DNA of 64,000 nucleotides, from NCBI GenBank assembly GCA_021845665.1, contig JAJZVO010000001.1, positions 89,392 to 153,391 of the forward strand, read 5' to 3'. The notes beneath the pieces are model-generated. The model was given only the letters and a program-made list of their open reading frames with translations. It did not search any database and was not told the origin of the DNA. Below, in pieces: positions 43,084 through 52,523 of this stretch. Source of the DNA: Bacteroidota bacterium. Lineage in GTDB: Bacteria; Bacteroidota; Ignavibacteria; Kryptoniales; JAKASW01. The stretch's first letter is position 1; each line of letters starts with the position of its first letter. A program made the translations under genes and the position numbers.

Positions 43084-43359
43084 TCAGGAACCAGGCTCTT
43101 CAGATGATCCGGCAGACCGCTCCAAGCCCTCGAATTCGTTTGCCTGTTTCAGATACTCGAAAACTACCTTTGCCTCTTCTTCGTCCACAATACTTATGGC
43201 AAATCCCACATGAACGATCACGTAATCGCCGAGTTTTACTTCCGGGACATAAGCGAGACAAACCTCTTTGGTTATCCCGCTGAAATCCACTCGTCCCATC
43301 GACATTCCCTGCGGATCTTTGTCGATCCTGGTCACTTTGCCCGGTACGCCTAAACACAT
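43084..43359 (-). CDS. hypC: Hydrogenase assembly chaperone HypC/HupF
   Basis: 91 residues starting MCLGVPGKVTRID, with the essential Cys2 that carries the Fe(CN)2CO unit together with HypD. The OB-like body (VCLAYVPEVKLGDYVIVHVG, FAISIVDEEEA) is complete; the C-terminus has a loose Glu/Ser tail. The frame extends 49 codons upstream, but GGTGGA and the conserved MCLG start fix 43359. hypD, hypE and hypF, normally beside hypC, are not here. Confidence 0.94.
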   Translation of the reverse strand: MCLGVPGKVTRIDKDPQGMSMGRVDFSGITKEVCLAYVPEVKLGDYVIVHVGFAISIVDEEEAKVVFEYLKQANEFEGLERSAGSSEEPGS

Positions 43360-43610
43360 TTCTGTTCCACCATATATTCGCCAAGATTCGGTTCCATCGG
43401 AATTCACTTCTGACACACCAGACTCTGCAACAGTAGTGCCGGATAGAATGTGTGAATAGGGCTGGAAACGAGGGAAACTCACGATAGGAGCGGCATCGCG
43501 CCCCACCTGATCGTGTGGTCTGTTGACGCTATTTCATGATCGTTTGAACGCAAATACTGTCTCGAAGTCTGTAAAGAAAATGGAAAAGCGAATTCGAGTG
43601 TGAAAGCCCG

Positions 43611-43728
43611 CTAGTGCCATTCCAACTAATTTTACCAAACAACGTGCAGGTAAAATTATTGTTGGAATGAGCATCCCGCCCGCTTTTGGCGGGACCAAGT
43701 TAGCAAATGATAGTTGGATGGGCACTAG
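43611..43728. mobile_element. MITE-like palindromic element flanked by CTAG
   Basis: 118 bp beginning CTAG-TGCCATTCCAAC and ending GTTGGATGGGCA-CTAG: inverted termini inside a direct 4-bp CTAG that could be a target duplication. The inside folds again: CATTCCAACTAATTTTACC pairs with its inverted copy at 43660-43679, and CCCGCC..GGCGGG forms a further hairpin. No coding capacity. A 4-bp YTAR-type target is typical of the IS5 group, so a relation to IS5-like transposases is possible but not shown. Confidence 0.55.
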
Positions 43729-44543
43729 ACAGCACTACGCTGACGAGCACACTCGTACAAAATGACTCCAACGGAACTGCCGACGTTGATCGAATCGACA
43801 TCGTGCTGCATTGGAATCCGGACCACCGTTTCGCATCCGGCGAGAACTTGCGGCGAGACCCCTTCACCTTCGCTTCCAAAAACGATGCAGAGATCGCCGG
43901 ATAGATCTGCACTGCCTACATCTACGGCTCCATCCCTGGGATTTGCCGCGACGATGCGTACGCCGTGATCTTTGCGCATCGATTCGAGTACCGTGACAAG
44001 ATGCTCGCACTTGGCTATCGGCAGATTGAATATCGTCCCCATCGAATTTCTAACCGAGCGCCTCAGATAGGGATCGCATGATGTTTCGCCGACGATCAAA
44101 GCATCGACGCCTAACGCTGCACAGTTCCTGACAATTACTCCCATGTTCTCAGAATTAGCTACACCATCGAGCGCGACAAGCAAGCGGCGGTCGTTCGACG
44201 GTTTCTCAGATGCGAACACATCCGCCGGTTCCGGGACTCTTCCTATCGCCATGATACCCTGATGAAGCTTATAGCCGACAATCTCTTCAAGCAGTTTTTT
44301 GCCGGCTACGTATACACCCTCTTCTACCCTTCTCTTCTCAATGAGCGGTGAATATGTCACCAGCCATTCCTCTGTGAGAAGAATCGATATGATATCGAGA
44401 TCACTTTCGACAAGTCTTCTTACGACCTTCTCGCCTTCCGCAATGAATATTCCCCTCTCGCGATGTCCGGCCGGACGGCGCATCGTCAGATAGGGTTCAA
44501 GTTCCGGTAAGTCGAGCGAAAGTAATCGAGTAATAGTCGTCAA
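43725..44543 (-). CDS. SpoU/TrmH-family RNA 2'-O-methyltransferase
   Basis: About 272 residues. N-terminal substrate-binding part (RRPAGHRERGIFIAEGEKVV), then the SPOUT domain with its three motifs: motif 1 VANSENMGVIVRNCAALGVD, motif 2 VFGSEGEGVS, motif 3 IPMQHDVDSINVGSSVGVIL, which form the knotted SAM site. The target (rRNA or tRNA) cannot be told. The start is uncertain: TTG at 44543 (AGGA upstream) gives a normal N-terminus, TTG at 44591 and ATG at 44483 are alternatives. The stop codon lies in the CTAG end of the MITE-like element, so the last residues may have been altered by its insertion. Confidence 0.87.
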   Translation of the reverse strand: MTTITRLLSLDLPELEPYLTMRRPAGHRERGIFIAEGEKVVRRLVESDLDIISILLTEEWLVTYSPLIEKRRVEEGVYVAGKKLLEEIVGYKLHQGIMAIGRVPEPADVFASEKPSNDRRLLVALDGVANSENMGVIVRNCAALGVDALIVGETSCDPYLRRSVRNSMGTIFNLPIAKCEHLVTVLESMRKDHGVRIVAANPRDGAVDVGSADLSGDLCIVFGSEGEGVSPQVLAGCETVVRIPMQHDVDSINVGSSVGVILYECARQRSAV

Positions 44544-44611
44544 AGTTTTCGTCCTGGCGCACAGCCTTGTCAAGGTTCTGATACTTGACAAGATTGTGAC
44601 ATATCGTTTTG

Positions 44612-45943
44612 TTATTTCCCTGCACCTTCTTCGGCCCAGATATTGGAAATGTTAACAATCGTCTCAACCGACTTCACCATCGAATTTGCCGGGATCCATT
44701 CGAGTTTGCCGTGCGGATTCTCTTCTCCGGCAAAAATGTTAGGTGTCGGCAGTCCCATGAAAGTAAGCTGAGAGCCATCGGTACCACCTCGCACCGGGAA
44801 CCTGATCGGATTCACTCCAGCTCTCTCCATCGCTTCTTCAGCAAACTTCACTACCTCCGGATACCTCTCAAGCACCGAATTCATATTGCGATAAGTATCT
44901 GTAATCCTCAAGTGAATTTTGACATTTGGAAATTTCTGCTCGGTCTGCTCCTTCATTTCCCGCAGCATCTTTCCCTTTGCCTCCATCCAGCTCATGTCGA
45001 AATCCCGTATCAGGACTTTTAGTCTCGTCTTCTCTTCATTTCCTGTCAGGTCGTAAGGATGTAGATAACCTTCTCTTCCTTCAGTAGTCTCGGGTTTCAT
45101 GCCTTCAGGAAATAAAGAGACGAAGTACGCTGCTGCATAGAGAGAGTTGACCATGATCCCCTTGGCGTAACCGGGGTGCGTGTTCTTGCCGTTGAACGTA
45201 ACGACGGCGGCCTGTGCGTTGAATGTCTCGTCGCTCAGCTCACCGAGCTGTCCGCCGTCAACCGTGTATGCGTACTTCGCGCCCCACCCTTTAATGTCGA
45301 AGTATTCCGGTCCGTTGCCGACTTCCTCATCCGGAGTAAATGCGATCTTTATTGTGCCGTGCTTGACCTCCGGATGTTTTAGCATATACTCTACCGCGGT
45401 CATGATCTCCGCTATTCCAGCTTTATCGTCGGCTGCGAGGAGCGTCGTTCCGTCTGTCGTGATGATGTCATCGCCGATGCTTTTCAAAAGATTCGGGTTC
45501 CTTTCGACGGTGATCACGCTGGTCGTGTCATGCGGCAGGACGATATCGCCTCCGCGATAGTTCGTGTGCACGATTGGATTGACGCTTGCATCAGATACAG
45601 AGGAAGAGGCATCCATATGGGCCATGAAACCAACGGCAGGTACGATGGCTGTCTGCTGCTCCGAAAGATTTGAGGAAAGTGTCGCATAAACGTAACAATG
45701 CTCCTCATCCAGCCGCGCGTCCGGCAGCCCGAGATCGCGAAGCTCCTTCAGCAACACTCTCGCGAGATCGAACTGTTTTTGTGTACTCGGCACCTGCTCA
45801 ACGTCTTCCTTCGACTGCGTGTCAATCTTCACGTATCTCACCAGTCTGTCGACGGCAGCTTTCTTAATCCATTTCTCGTCCACTTGTCCAAAAGATACCT
45901 CCGCAAGGAAAAGTGATGACAGCAAGATCATCAAAGCCTTCAT
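44612..45943 (-). CDS. pepT: Peptidase T (tripeptide aminopeptidase) with signal peptide
   Basis: 443 residues, M20B zinc peptidase that frees the N-terminal residue of tripeptides. Metal and catalytic motifs: GFMAHMDASSS, LLAADDKAGIAE, FTPDEEVGNG, and C-terminal PVRGGTDGSQLTFMGLP with NPHGKLEWIP. Dimerisation domain in between (KNTHPGYAKGIMVNS). Unlike the cytosolic enzymes of about 408 residues it begins MKALMILLSSLFLAEVSFGQ, a signal peptide, so it probably acts in the periplasm. AGGAGGT six bases before the ATG supports the start. Confidence 0.93.
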   Translation of the reverse strand: MKALMILLSSLFLAEVSFGQVDEKWIKKAAVDRLVRYVKIDTQSKEDVEQVPSTQKQFDLARVLLKELRDLGLPDARLDEEHCYVYATLSSNLSEQQTAIVPAVGFMAHMDASSSVSDASVNPIVHTNYRGGDIVLPHDTTSVITVERNPNLLKSIGDDIITTDGTTLLAADDKAGIAEIMTAVEYMLKHPEVKHGTIKIAFTPDEEVGNGPEYFDIKGWGAKYAYTVDGGQLGELSDETFNAQAAVVTFNGKNTHPGYAKGIMVNSLYAAAYFVSLFPEGMKPETTEGREGYLHPYDLTGNEEKTRLKVLIRDFDMSWMEAKGKMLREMKEQTEQKFPNVKIHLRITDTYRNMNSVLERYPEVVKFAEEAMERAGVNPIRFPVRGGTDGSQLTFMGLPTPNIFAGEENPHGKLEWIPANSMVKSVETIVNISNIWAEEGAGK

Positions 45944-46004
45944 AACTAACCTCCTGACACGGTTATTGATCAGTTTGTTTTCCCACGACCTGCGAACCGA
46001 TGTG

Positions 46005-46075
46005 AAAAGAGGCTGTCCTGCATACCGGACAGCCTCAGAAATCTCACCTGGATGAGCGTCACCGGAAAGGTGACG
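46005..46075 (-). terminator. Terminator of the metK-ahcY operon
   Basis: Perfect 10-bp stem GAGGCTGTCC/GGACAGCCTC (46009-46018, 46027-46036) followed on the minus strand by TTTT (46008-46005). A second perfect stem, CGTCACC-GGAAA-GGTGACG (46057-46075), lies closer to ahcY. Confidence 0.75.
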
Positions 46076-46101
46076 GTCACCGGTTCAAGCTTTCATTCGA
46101 A

Positions 46102-47382
46102 TTATGTTCCTGAGCTGTAATCTGTCTGGTACTTTACCTGTTCCGGTGTAAGCTTGTCGATTTTGATGCCCATGGTTCGGAGCTTCACCAGCGCGATCTC
46201 CTGGTCCTGTTCGGCCGGGATGTCGTGGACCTTGTTCTCGAGTCTCTTTCCTTTCTTGTGAAGCTCGACGATCCTGAGCTGAGACATGAACTGATTGGCA
46301 AATGACATGTCCATGACTTCGGAAGGATGTCCTTCAGCGGCGGCAAGGTTGACAAGCCTTCCCTGGGCGAGGACGTATATCCTCCGGCCGTCTTTCGTCA
46401 AGTACTCTTCGTTGTTCGCCCTGATTTCGTGGATCTTCTTCGTCATCTTTTTCAGGTCGTTGAGGTTCAGCTCGCAATCGTAATGGCCCGTATTGCAGAC
46501 TATGGCACCGTCCTTCATTTTCTCGAAGTGTCTCTTCACCACGATGTCTTTGACTCCAGTGGCAGTGACAAACACGTCGCCGATCTTCGCGGCTTCATCC
46601 ATCGCCATCACTCTCATTCCCTCAAGTGTAGCCTTCAGGGCTGCCGTCGGCTTCACCTCGGTTACGATGACGTTTGCACCCATTCCCTTCGCACGCAACG
46701 CCACGCCTTTCCCGCAGTGGCCATAGCCGGCAACTACGACATTCTTGCCCGCAAGGAGAACGCTTGTGGCTCTGATGATGCCGTCGAGCGTCGATTGTCC
46801 CGTGCCATAGACGTTATCGAAATCCCACTTGGTCTCGGCATCGTTAACGGCAATGACCGGATACCTCAAAGCACCGTCGTCGGCCATGGCACGCAGCCTG
46901 TGGACTCCGGTCGTGGTTTCTTCGGTGCCGCCGAGTATCGAAGTTTCCGCTAGTTCCGGATATTTATTATGAACGGTGAAGATGAGATCGGCGCCGTCGT
47001 CAAGCGTGAGATTCGGTTTCATCTTGATCGTTTCGTCTATCGCCCAGTAAAACTCCTTCACAGACATCCCGTGCCAGGCGAAGATCGATATCTTCTCGGC
47101 GGCGAGCGCTGCGGCGACGGAATCGTTCGTGGAAAGCGGGTTACAGCCGCTCCAGCTGACATCTGCTCCGCAGGCCGCGAAAGTCTTTACCAGCACAGCA
47201 GTCTCTTTCGTGACATGAAGGCATCCCGCTATCTTGTAACCCTTGAACGGTTTGGTCTTGCTGTGCTTTTCCTTCAATGCCATGAGCACCGGCATTCTCG
47301 ATTCCGCCCAGGCTATTCTCTGCCTTCCTTCTTCGGCGAGAGACATATCGCGAACTTTGTAAAGCCCTTTCACTTCATTCAT
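46102..47382 (-). CDS. ahcY: Adenosylhomocysteinase
   Basis: 426 residues. Splits S-adenosylhomocysteine to adenosine and homocysteine with bound NAD. Rossmann motif VVVAGYGHCGKGVALRAKGM, substrate motifs CNPLSTNDSVAAAL and DDGADL, NTGHYDCELN, and the conserved C-terminus (here QVKYQTDYSSGT; usual form ends in Tyr after KPDHYRY, so this end differs). Downstream of metK by 43 bp, it clears the product of SAM-dependent methylation and feeds homocysteine to the transsulfuration genes at 51-53.7 kb. Confidence 0.96.
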   Translation of the reverse strand: MNEVKGLYKVRDMSLAEEGRQRIAWAESRMPVLMALKEKHSKTKPFKGYKIAGCLHVTKETAVLVKTFAACGADVSWSGCNPLSTNDSVAAALAAEKISIFAWHGMSVKEFYWAIDETIKMKPNLTLDDGADLIFTVHNKYPELAETSILGGTEETTTGVHRLRAMADDGALRYPVIAVNDAETKWDFDNVYGTGQSTLDGIIRATSVLLAGKNVVVAGYGHCGKGVALRAKGMGANVIVTEVKPTAALKATLEGMRVMAMDEAAKIGDVFVTATGVKDIVVKRHFEKMKDGAIVCNTGHYDCELNLNDLKKMTKKIHEIRANNEEYLTKDGRRIYVLAQGRLVNLAAAEGHPSEVMDMSFANQFMSQLRIVELHKKGKRLENKVHDIPAEQDQEIALVKLRTMGIKIDKLTPEQVKYQTDYSSGT

Positions 47383-47425
47383 CTAAGAACTTCTCCAGAC
47401 TTTTGATTTCAGATTATTGGAATGA

Positions 47426-48607
47426 CTACCTGACTGCGACACGGAGCTTATTCACGAGATCGAGTTTTTCCCACGTGAAATCCTTTTCCGCTCTTCCGAA
47501 ATGGCCGTATGCTGCCGTTTTCCTGAAAATGGGCCGGCGTAGGTTGAGGTGCTTAGTAATTCCGGAAGGCGTGAGGTCCATAACTTCGCCGACAATTCTT
47601 CCGAGTTCTGCATCGGAGACGCCGCGGCCGGTGCCGTTAGTGTCGACAAGGATCGATACCGGCTGCGCAACGCCGATCGCGTAGGCAAGCTGTATCATGC
47701 ACTCCCTCGCGAGTCCTGCCGCGACGATGTTCTTGGCAAGATAGCGGGCTGCGTAGGCTGCGCTTCGGTCGACCTTTGACGGGTCCTTACCGGAGAACGC
47801 ACCGCCGCCGTGAGGAGCGTACCCACCGTACGTGTCGACGATGATCTTCCTCCCGGTAAGGCCGGTATCGCCGTGAGGACCGCCAATTTCAAATCGGCCT
47901 GTAGGATTGATATGGTACCGCGTATCCTTCGTGATATATTTCTGAGGTATTACTTTCCCGATAATGTGTTCCTTTACGTCTTCAGCAATTTTTCTCTGCC
48001 ATTTGGATTCACTGACGCCTTTGGGTTCCGGGTCGTGCTGCGTCGAAATGACGATCGTATCGACCGTGATTCTTCCGCCCTCGTGGTAAGCAACCGTCAC
48101 CTGGCTCTTACCGTCGGGACGCAGATAGCGCATCGGCGATTTCTCCTTCAGCTTCCTTACTTCCGCGAGGCGCATCGTTAGCCGGTGCGCGAGCGCAATG
48201 GGCAAAGGCATGTATTCTTCCGTCTGATCACATGCATATCCGAACATCATACCCTGGTCGCCTGCACCGCCGGTTTCAACTCCACGGCTGATATCAGCCG
48301 ACTGGGAATGCATGACATTTACGACACCGCATGACTCTGCATCAAACTTGTACCGTATATCGTTATAACCGATATCGCTGATGACCTTTCGCGCTACATC
48401 GGCCACGTCGATCTTCGATTTTGCTTTTTCAGTCGTCGTGACCTCTCCGCCTATTACGACCAACCCCGTCGTTGCGTAAGTTTCGCAAGCGACCCTGGAA
48501 TTCGGTTCGATCGTAAGATGTGCATCTAGAACTGCATCGGAAATCTGATCGCAGATCTTATCAGGATGCCCTTCAGTGACTGATTCCGATGTGAACAGTT
48601 TGTACAT
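47426..48607 (-). CDS. metK: S-adenosylmethionine synthase
   Basis: 393 residues. Makes SAM from methionine and ATP. N-terminal [36 protein letters not shown], and phosphate-loop [20 protein letters not shown] are all present. GGAGAT precedes the ATG. It follows the nucleotidyltransferase gene by 18 bp and precedes ahcY. No SAM-riboswitch-like structure is apparent upstream. Confidence 0.97.
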   Translation of the reverse strand: MYKLFTSESVTEGHPDKICDQISDAVLDAHLTIEPNSRVACETYATTGLVVIGGEVTTTEKAKSKIDVADVARKVISDIGYNDIRYKFDAESCGVVNVMHSQSADISRGVETGGAGDQGMMFGYACDQTEEYMPLPIALAHRLTMRLAEVRKLKEKSPMRYLRPDGKSQVTVAYHEGGRITVDTIVISTQHDPEPKGVSESKWQRKIAEDVKEHIIGKVIPQKYITKDTRYHINPTGRFEIGGPHGDTGLTGRKIIVDTYGGYAPHGGGAFSGKDPSKVDRSAAYAARYLAKNIVAAGLARECMIQLAYAIGVAQPVSILVDTNGTGRGVSDAELGRIVGEVMDLTPSGITKHLNLRRPIFRKTAAYGHFGRAEKDFTWEKLDLVNKLRVAVR

Positions 48608-48625
48608 TGTATCTCCGGTTGTTTG

Positions 48626-49606
48626 TTATAGAAAATCTATTTCGGTTGAATCGCCCGCGTTCACGCGTTTGAAACTCCCTTTAAGTTGAGCGTTCTGCCC
48701 CACGATCGACCCATCGAGCAACGAATTATGGATCGATGCTCCCGAGCCGATGATCGAGTCACGTATCAGCGAATCAATGACTTCGACTCCGGAATCGATC
48801 GTCGCATTCGGACCTATGACGGAATTGGATATTTTCGCGCTGTCCGCGATGTAGACAGGCGGGATGATAACGACATTGTCCCGCTTCCTGAAATGCCTCG
48901 TCTTCTTGAGAAGGTGGCGGTTCGTCGACAGAAGCGTCTCCGGCTTTCCGCAATCGTACCAGCCGTCGATTTCAAAAAAATTAATCACTTCTCCCCGATC
49001 CAGCATTATCTGCAAGGCGTCGGTCAGCTGGTACTCATTCTTCGTCTTGATGTCCTTGTCCATTGTTTCCTGGATCGCCGCCGCAAGGATAAGAGGAGAT
49101 TTAATGTAATAAAGCCCGACCACCGCGAGGTTCGATGTCGGTTTGTCCGGCTTCTCGACCAGTTTAGTCACCCTGTTTCCACTGACTTCGGCAACCCCGA
49201 ATCTTCTCGGGTCATCGACACGCTTCACTCCGATGCTGGAGTTCTCGCTGTTCAAAAGAGGCTTGAGATCGACGTCGAACACCGTGTCACCGAGGATGAT
49301 CAGAAGTGGCTCGCTGCTCCTGTCGCCCTTGAGCGCTACATGAGTCGCATGACCGAGTCCCAGTCTCTCTTCCTGATACACAAATTTGAAATTCACTTTC
49401 CTGTAGTTGGAGCGAAGGTATTCTTCCACCATTTCGCCCATGTACCCGACAACCACGATGATCTCTTTGATCCCTATTTCGGTCAGATTGTCCACGATGT
49501 GGCCAACTATCGGTTTGCCCCCTACGTTAAGGAGCACCTTCGGCAAAGAGTAAGTATGCGGACGCAGACGTGTTCCCACTCCTGCAACTGGGATTAATGC
49601 TCTCAT
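48626..49606 (-). CDS. Sugar-phosphate nucleotidyltransferase (RmlA/GlmU-like)
   Basis: 326 residues. N-terminal nucleotidyltransferase domain with signature ALIPVAGVGTRLRPHTYSLP, PKVLLNVGGKPIVGHI and LGDTVFDVDL; product-binding region EIDGWYDCGKPETLL; then about five hexapeptide repeats of a left-handed beta-helix (KISNSVIGPNATIDSGVEVI, IIGSGASIHNSLLDGSIVGQ). This is the long type of glucose-1-phosphate thymidylyl/uridylyltransferase. Which sugar and nucleotide are used is not decidable here. First gene of the metK-ahcY unit. Confidence 0.9.
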   Translation of the reverse strand: MRALIPVAGVGTRLRPHTYSLPKVLLNVGGKPIVGHIVDNLTEIGIKEIIVVVGYMGEMVEEYLRSNYRKVNFKFVYQEERLGLGHATHVALKGDRSSEPLLIILGDTVFDVDLKPLLNSENSSIGVKRVDDPRRFGVAEVSGNRVTKLVEKPDKPTSNLAVVGLYYIKSPLILAAAIQETMDKDIKTKNEYQLTDALQIMLDRGEVINFFEIDGWYDCGKPETLLSTNRHLLKKTRHFRKRDNVVIIPPVYIADSAKISNSVIGPNATIDSGVEVIDSLIRDSIIGSGASIHNSLLDGSIVGQNAQLKGSFKRVNAGDSTEIDFL

Positions 49607-49911
49607 GTTCTCAAGATTTTTGTTTGTGGAAAAAATTTAACATTCTGCCGCGGAACATGCAAAGAATGACCGGTTTTGAGGATAATCCTTTTCAAGAGAC
49701 AATATCTTTGCCTACTTCGAACGCTCGATTTAGGATGTCAATCCGTACGCATTTTTTCTGAACTTCCGGGTCAGCCGTAGTGTTAGCTATCGTGTAGCGG
49801 GTTTGACCGGTAAAGTCTCTGTCTGTGCTTTTCCGCACCGAGGCCCGGGGAAAGTACCATTGTTTATTTACCCCAATTTTACGATTTTTTCCTATTATAA
49901 GGAACAGAGAG

Positions 49912-50976
49912 ATGTTGAAAGAGATTTTCGATAGAGTACGGGAGGGAGAGCGCCTCTCATTCGACGAAGGGATGGAACTCTTCGCATCCGACGACCTGAT
50001 TTCGATCGGCATGTTAGCCGACAGCGTTCGCAGGAAGAAGCATCCGGAACCGGTCGTCACGTTCATCATAGACAGAAACATCAACTATACCAATGTGTGC
50101 GTCACCGAATGTACGTTCTGTGCGTTCTACGCGAAGGTTGGCGATGAAAAGAAAAGCTACACCCTGACCAACGACGAGTTGGGCAGGAAGATACAGGAAA
50201 CGATTGACCTCGGTGGGTCAAGGATACTTCTCCAGGGCGGACTTAACCCCGATCTCGGGTTGGATTATTACGAAGACACTTTCAGGTTCATTAAATCGAA
50301 CTATAAGATATGGCTTCATGCGCTCTCGCCGGAGGAGATCGTCTACATCTCCCGGCAAAGTGGATTAAAGACCAGAGATGTGATAAAGAGACTGATGGAA
50401 GCCGGCCTCGATTCGATACCTGGCGGAGGCGCAGAGATACTTGTGGATCCGGTTAGAGACAAGATTGCTCCCAAGAAATGTACGTCCGACGAATGGCTCG
50501 GAGTGATGAACGAGGCACACAGACTCGGATTGAAGACCACGGCGACGATGATGTTCGGACACGTGGAGAGCTGCGAGGACCGGCTCCAGCACATGATGGT
50601 GGTACGCGAGCTCCAGGACCGCACCGGTGGGTTCACAGCGTTCATTCCATGGACATTCCAGCCGAGGAACACCGAACTCGCCGAGAATCACGATAACTTG
50701 CGCGAGAAATCGTCGGCATTCGATTACCTGAAGACGCTGGCGATTTCCAGGTTGATGGTCGACAATGTCGATTCGATTCAGGTAAGCTGGGTAACCCAAG
50801 GATTGAAGATCGCTCAGATCGCACTGACCTTCGGGGCAGACGATTTCGGGAGTCTCATGATCGAAGAAAACGTCGTAAGCGCGGCTGGAACAAAGCACTT
50901 CTCGGGATTCAGCCTGAGTCATATAACGCGCGCGATCAAAAGCGCCGGCTACGAACCCGTACAACGGTACGTTTAA
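49912..50976 (+). CDS. mqnC: Cyclic dehypoxanthinyl futalosine synthase
   Basis: 354 residues, radical-SAM enzyme of the futalosine route to menaquinone. The cluster motif is CVTECTFCAF (Cys-x3-Cys-x2-Cys), preceded by RNINYTNVC; further family segments are LQGGLNPDLGLDYYE, GLDSIPGGGAEIL, TTATMMFGHVE and FIPWTFQPRNTEL. The frame begins 29 codons earlier, but AAGGA lies before the ATG at 49912 and homology starts there. It implies menaquinone-based respiration; other mqn genes are not in the window. Confidence 0.95.
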   Translation: MLKEIFDRVREGERLSFDEGMELFASDDLISIGMLADSVRRKKHPEPVVTFIIDRNINYTNVCVTECTFCAFYAKVGDEKKSYTLTNDELGRKIQETIDLGGSRILLQGGLNPDLGLDYYEDTFRFIKSNYKIWLHALSPEEIVYISRQSGLKTRDVIKRLMEAGLDSIPGGGAEILVDPVRDKIAPKKCTSDEWLGVMNEAHRLGLKTTATMMFGHVESCEDRLQHMMVVRELQDRTGGFTAFIPWTFQPRNTELAENHDNLREKSSAFDYLKTLAISRLMVDNVDSIQVSWVTQGLKIAQIALTFGADDFGSLMIEENVVSAAGTKHFSGFSLSHITRAIKSAGYEPVQRYV

Positions 50977-50991
50977 AGAAAGGGGGCCAGG

Positions 50992-51025
50992 TGCAGGAGA
51001 CGAATCCTTCGCTTATTCTCCTGCA
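50992..51025 (+). terminator. Hairpin downstream of mqnC
   Basis: TGCAGGAGA (50992-51000) and TCTCCTGCA (51017-51025) are perfect inverted 9-mers with a 16-base loop, followed by TGTTTC. It is a likely but weak intrinsic terminator. Confidence 0.5.
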
Positions 51026-51116
51026 TGTTTCATCCCAGGCTAAGTGCAGCATTTCTTACTTATTGTGAAGACGCTGATCTCAACTAATTAATTCCCAATC
51101 GAATAGCGGAAGAATC

Positions 51117-52523
51117 ATGTGGTATAATTCAATTCTCGAAGTAATCGGCAACACGCCGATGCTCAAACTTTCGCACATAGCACCCGAAACCAAAGCTACC
51201 CTCCTTGCGAAACTTGAGTACCTGAACCCCGGCGGCTCCGTCAAGGACAGGATAGGCATAACCATGATCGAGGACGCCGAGAGGCGAGGCATTCTCAAAC
51301 CCGGCGGCACGATCATAGAGGGAACCTCCGGCAACACCGGTATGGGACTGGCACTCGTCGCGGCAATGAAAGGCTACAAATGTATCTTCACAATGCCCGA
51401 CAAGATGAGCCAGGAGAAGATAGACCTCCTTCGCGCATTCGGAGCAGAGGTGATAGTGACACCTACTGCCGTCGAGCCCGAAGATCCACGAAGTTATCAC
51501 TCGGTCGCGGTCAGGCTCAGTAAAGAAATTCCTAACTCATACTTTCCAAACCAGTACGACAATCCGAGCAACCCGAAAGCACACTACGAAACTACAGGCC
51601 CGGAAATCTGGGAACAAACCGAAGGCAAGATAACTCATCTTGTCTGCGGGATAGGTACCGGAGGGACCATCGTCGGCGTCGCAAAATATCTCAAGGAGAA
51701 GAATCCTAAGATACGGATCATCGGCGTCGACCCGGAAGGAAGCATTTACGCCGAATACTTCAGAAGCGGTAAGCTGCCGGAGAGCCATCCTTACAAGGTC
51801 GAGGGAATCGGACAGGACTCGATGCCGAAAATAATGGAATTCAACAACATCGACGAAGTGATCACCGTTTCCGACAAGGAGTCTTTTCTGGCCACGCGTG
51901 TGCTGGCAAGAAGAGAAGGAATATTTGCCGGAGGATCGGCAGGATCGGCCTTGCACGTCGCACTGAAAGTGGCCGCCTCGCTCTCGCGTTCAGATATTGT
52001 CGTTATCATAATCCCTGATCACGGCTCGCGGTACCTCTCAAAACTTTACAACGACACGTGGATGAAGGACAACCAGTATTTAGAAACAGGGCTGAGGATT
52101 TCTGCCGGTGACGTAAGCCATGCGAAACATGGGAAGCGGGCCCTCATCAGTGTGGGACCTGAAGCGACGTTGACGCAAGCGATAAACCTGATGCAGGAAA
52201 ACGACATTTCGCAGCTCCCGGTACTCAACGGTACCGAAATACTCGGGAGCCTTACTGAGACGAAGGTTTTGTCTACGCTGCTGAAAGATCCTTCGCGGCG
52301 CGAGCGTAACGTAATGGAGTTTGTCGGGAAGCCCTTCCCCCTCGTCGATGAGAAGATGTCCGTCGAGAACCTGTACAGGCTTCTCGACAACGAGACATCC
52401 GCCGTAATTGTGCGGTCGGGCAACGGAACTTCGACAAAAGGGAGCAACTTCAGCATAATTACAAAATCAGACCTAATCTTGGCGATTACGGAGAATCCAA
52501 AACAAATTCAGGGGAGACAATAG
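51117..52523 (+). CDS. Cystathionine beta-synthase with CBS-domain pair
   Basis: 468 residues. PLP-dependent fold-type II domain with Lys43 (NPGGSVKDR), substrate loop EGTSGNTGMGLA, glycine loop CGIGTGGTI and GGSAGSA. Two CBS domains follow (about 335-460), as in eukaryotic and bacterial CBS. It joins serine and homocysteine to cystathionine. A cysteine-synthase-like activity cannot be excluded, but the CBS tail and the adjacent gamma-lyase favour transsulfuration. No haem motif. Stop and next start touch (TAG-ATG), so the two are co-translated. Confidence 0.93.
   Translation: MWYNSILEVIGNTPMLKLSHIAPETKATLLAKLEYLNPGGSVKDRIGITMIEDAERRGILKPGGTIIEGTSGNTGMGLALVAAMKGYKCIFTMPDKMSQEKIDLLRAFGAEVIVTPTAVEPEDPRSYHSVAVRLSKEIPNSYFPNQYDNPSNPKAHYETTGPEIWEQTEGKITHLVCGIGTGGTIVGVAKYLKEKNPKIRIIGVDPEGSIYAEYFRSGKLPESHPYKVEGIGQDSMPKIMEFNNIDEVITVSDKESFLATRVLARREGIFAGGSAGSALHVALKVAASLSRSDIVVIIIPDHGSRYLSKLYNDTWMKDNQYLETGLRISAGDVSHAKHGKRALISVGPEATLTQAINLMQENDISQLPVLNGTEILGSLTETKVLSTLLKDPSRRERNVMEFVGKPFPLVDEKMSVENLYRLLDNETSAVIVRSGNGTSTKGSNFSIITKSDLILAITENPKQIQGRQ

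Noticed and set aside
46077..47425. SAM or SAH riboswitch near metK/ahcY
   Set aside because: Upstream gaps are only 18 and 43 bp, too short for known SAM or SAH riboswitches.
49700..49720. Bacteroidota-type promoter (TATCTTTG with TTTG upstream) before mqnC
   Set aside because: The spacing is slightly long, the leader would be near 200 bases, and it is not certain that this organism uses that promoter type.
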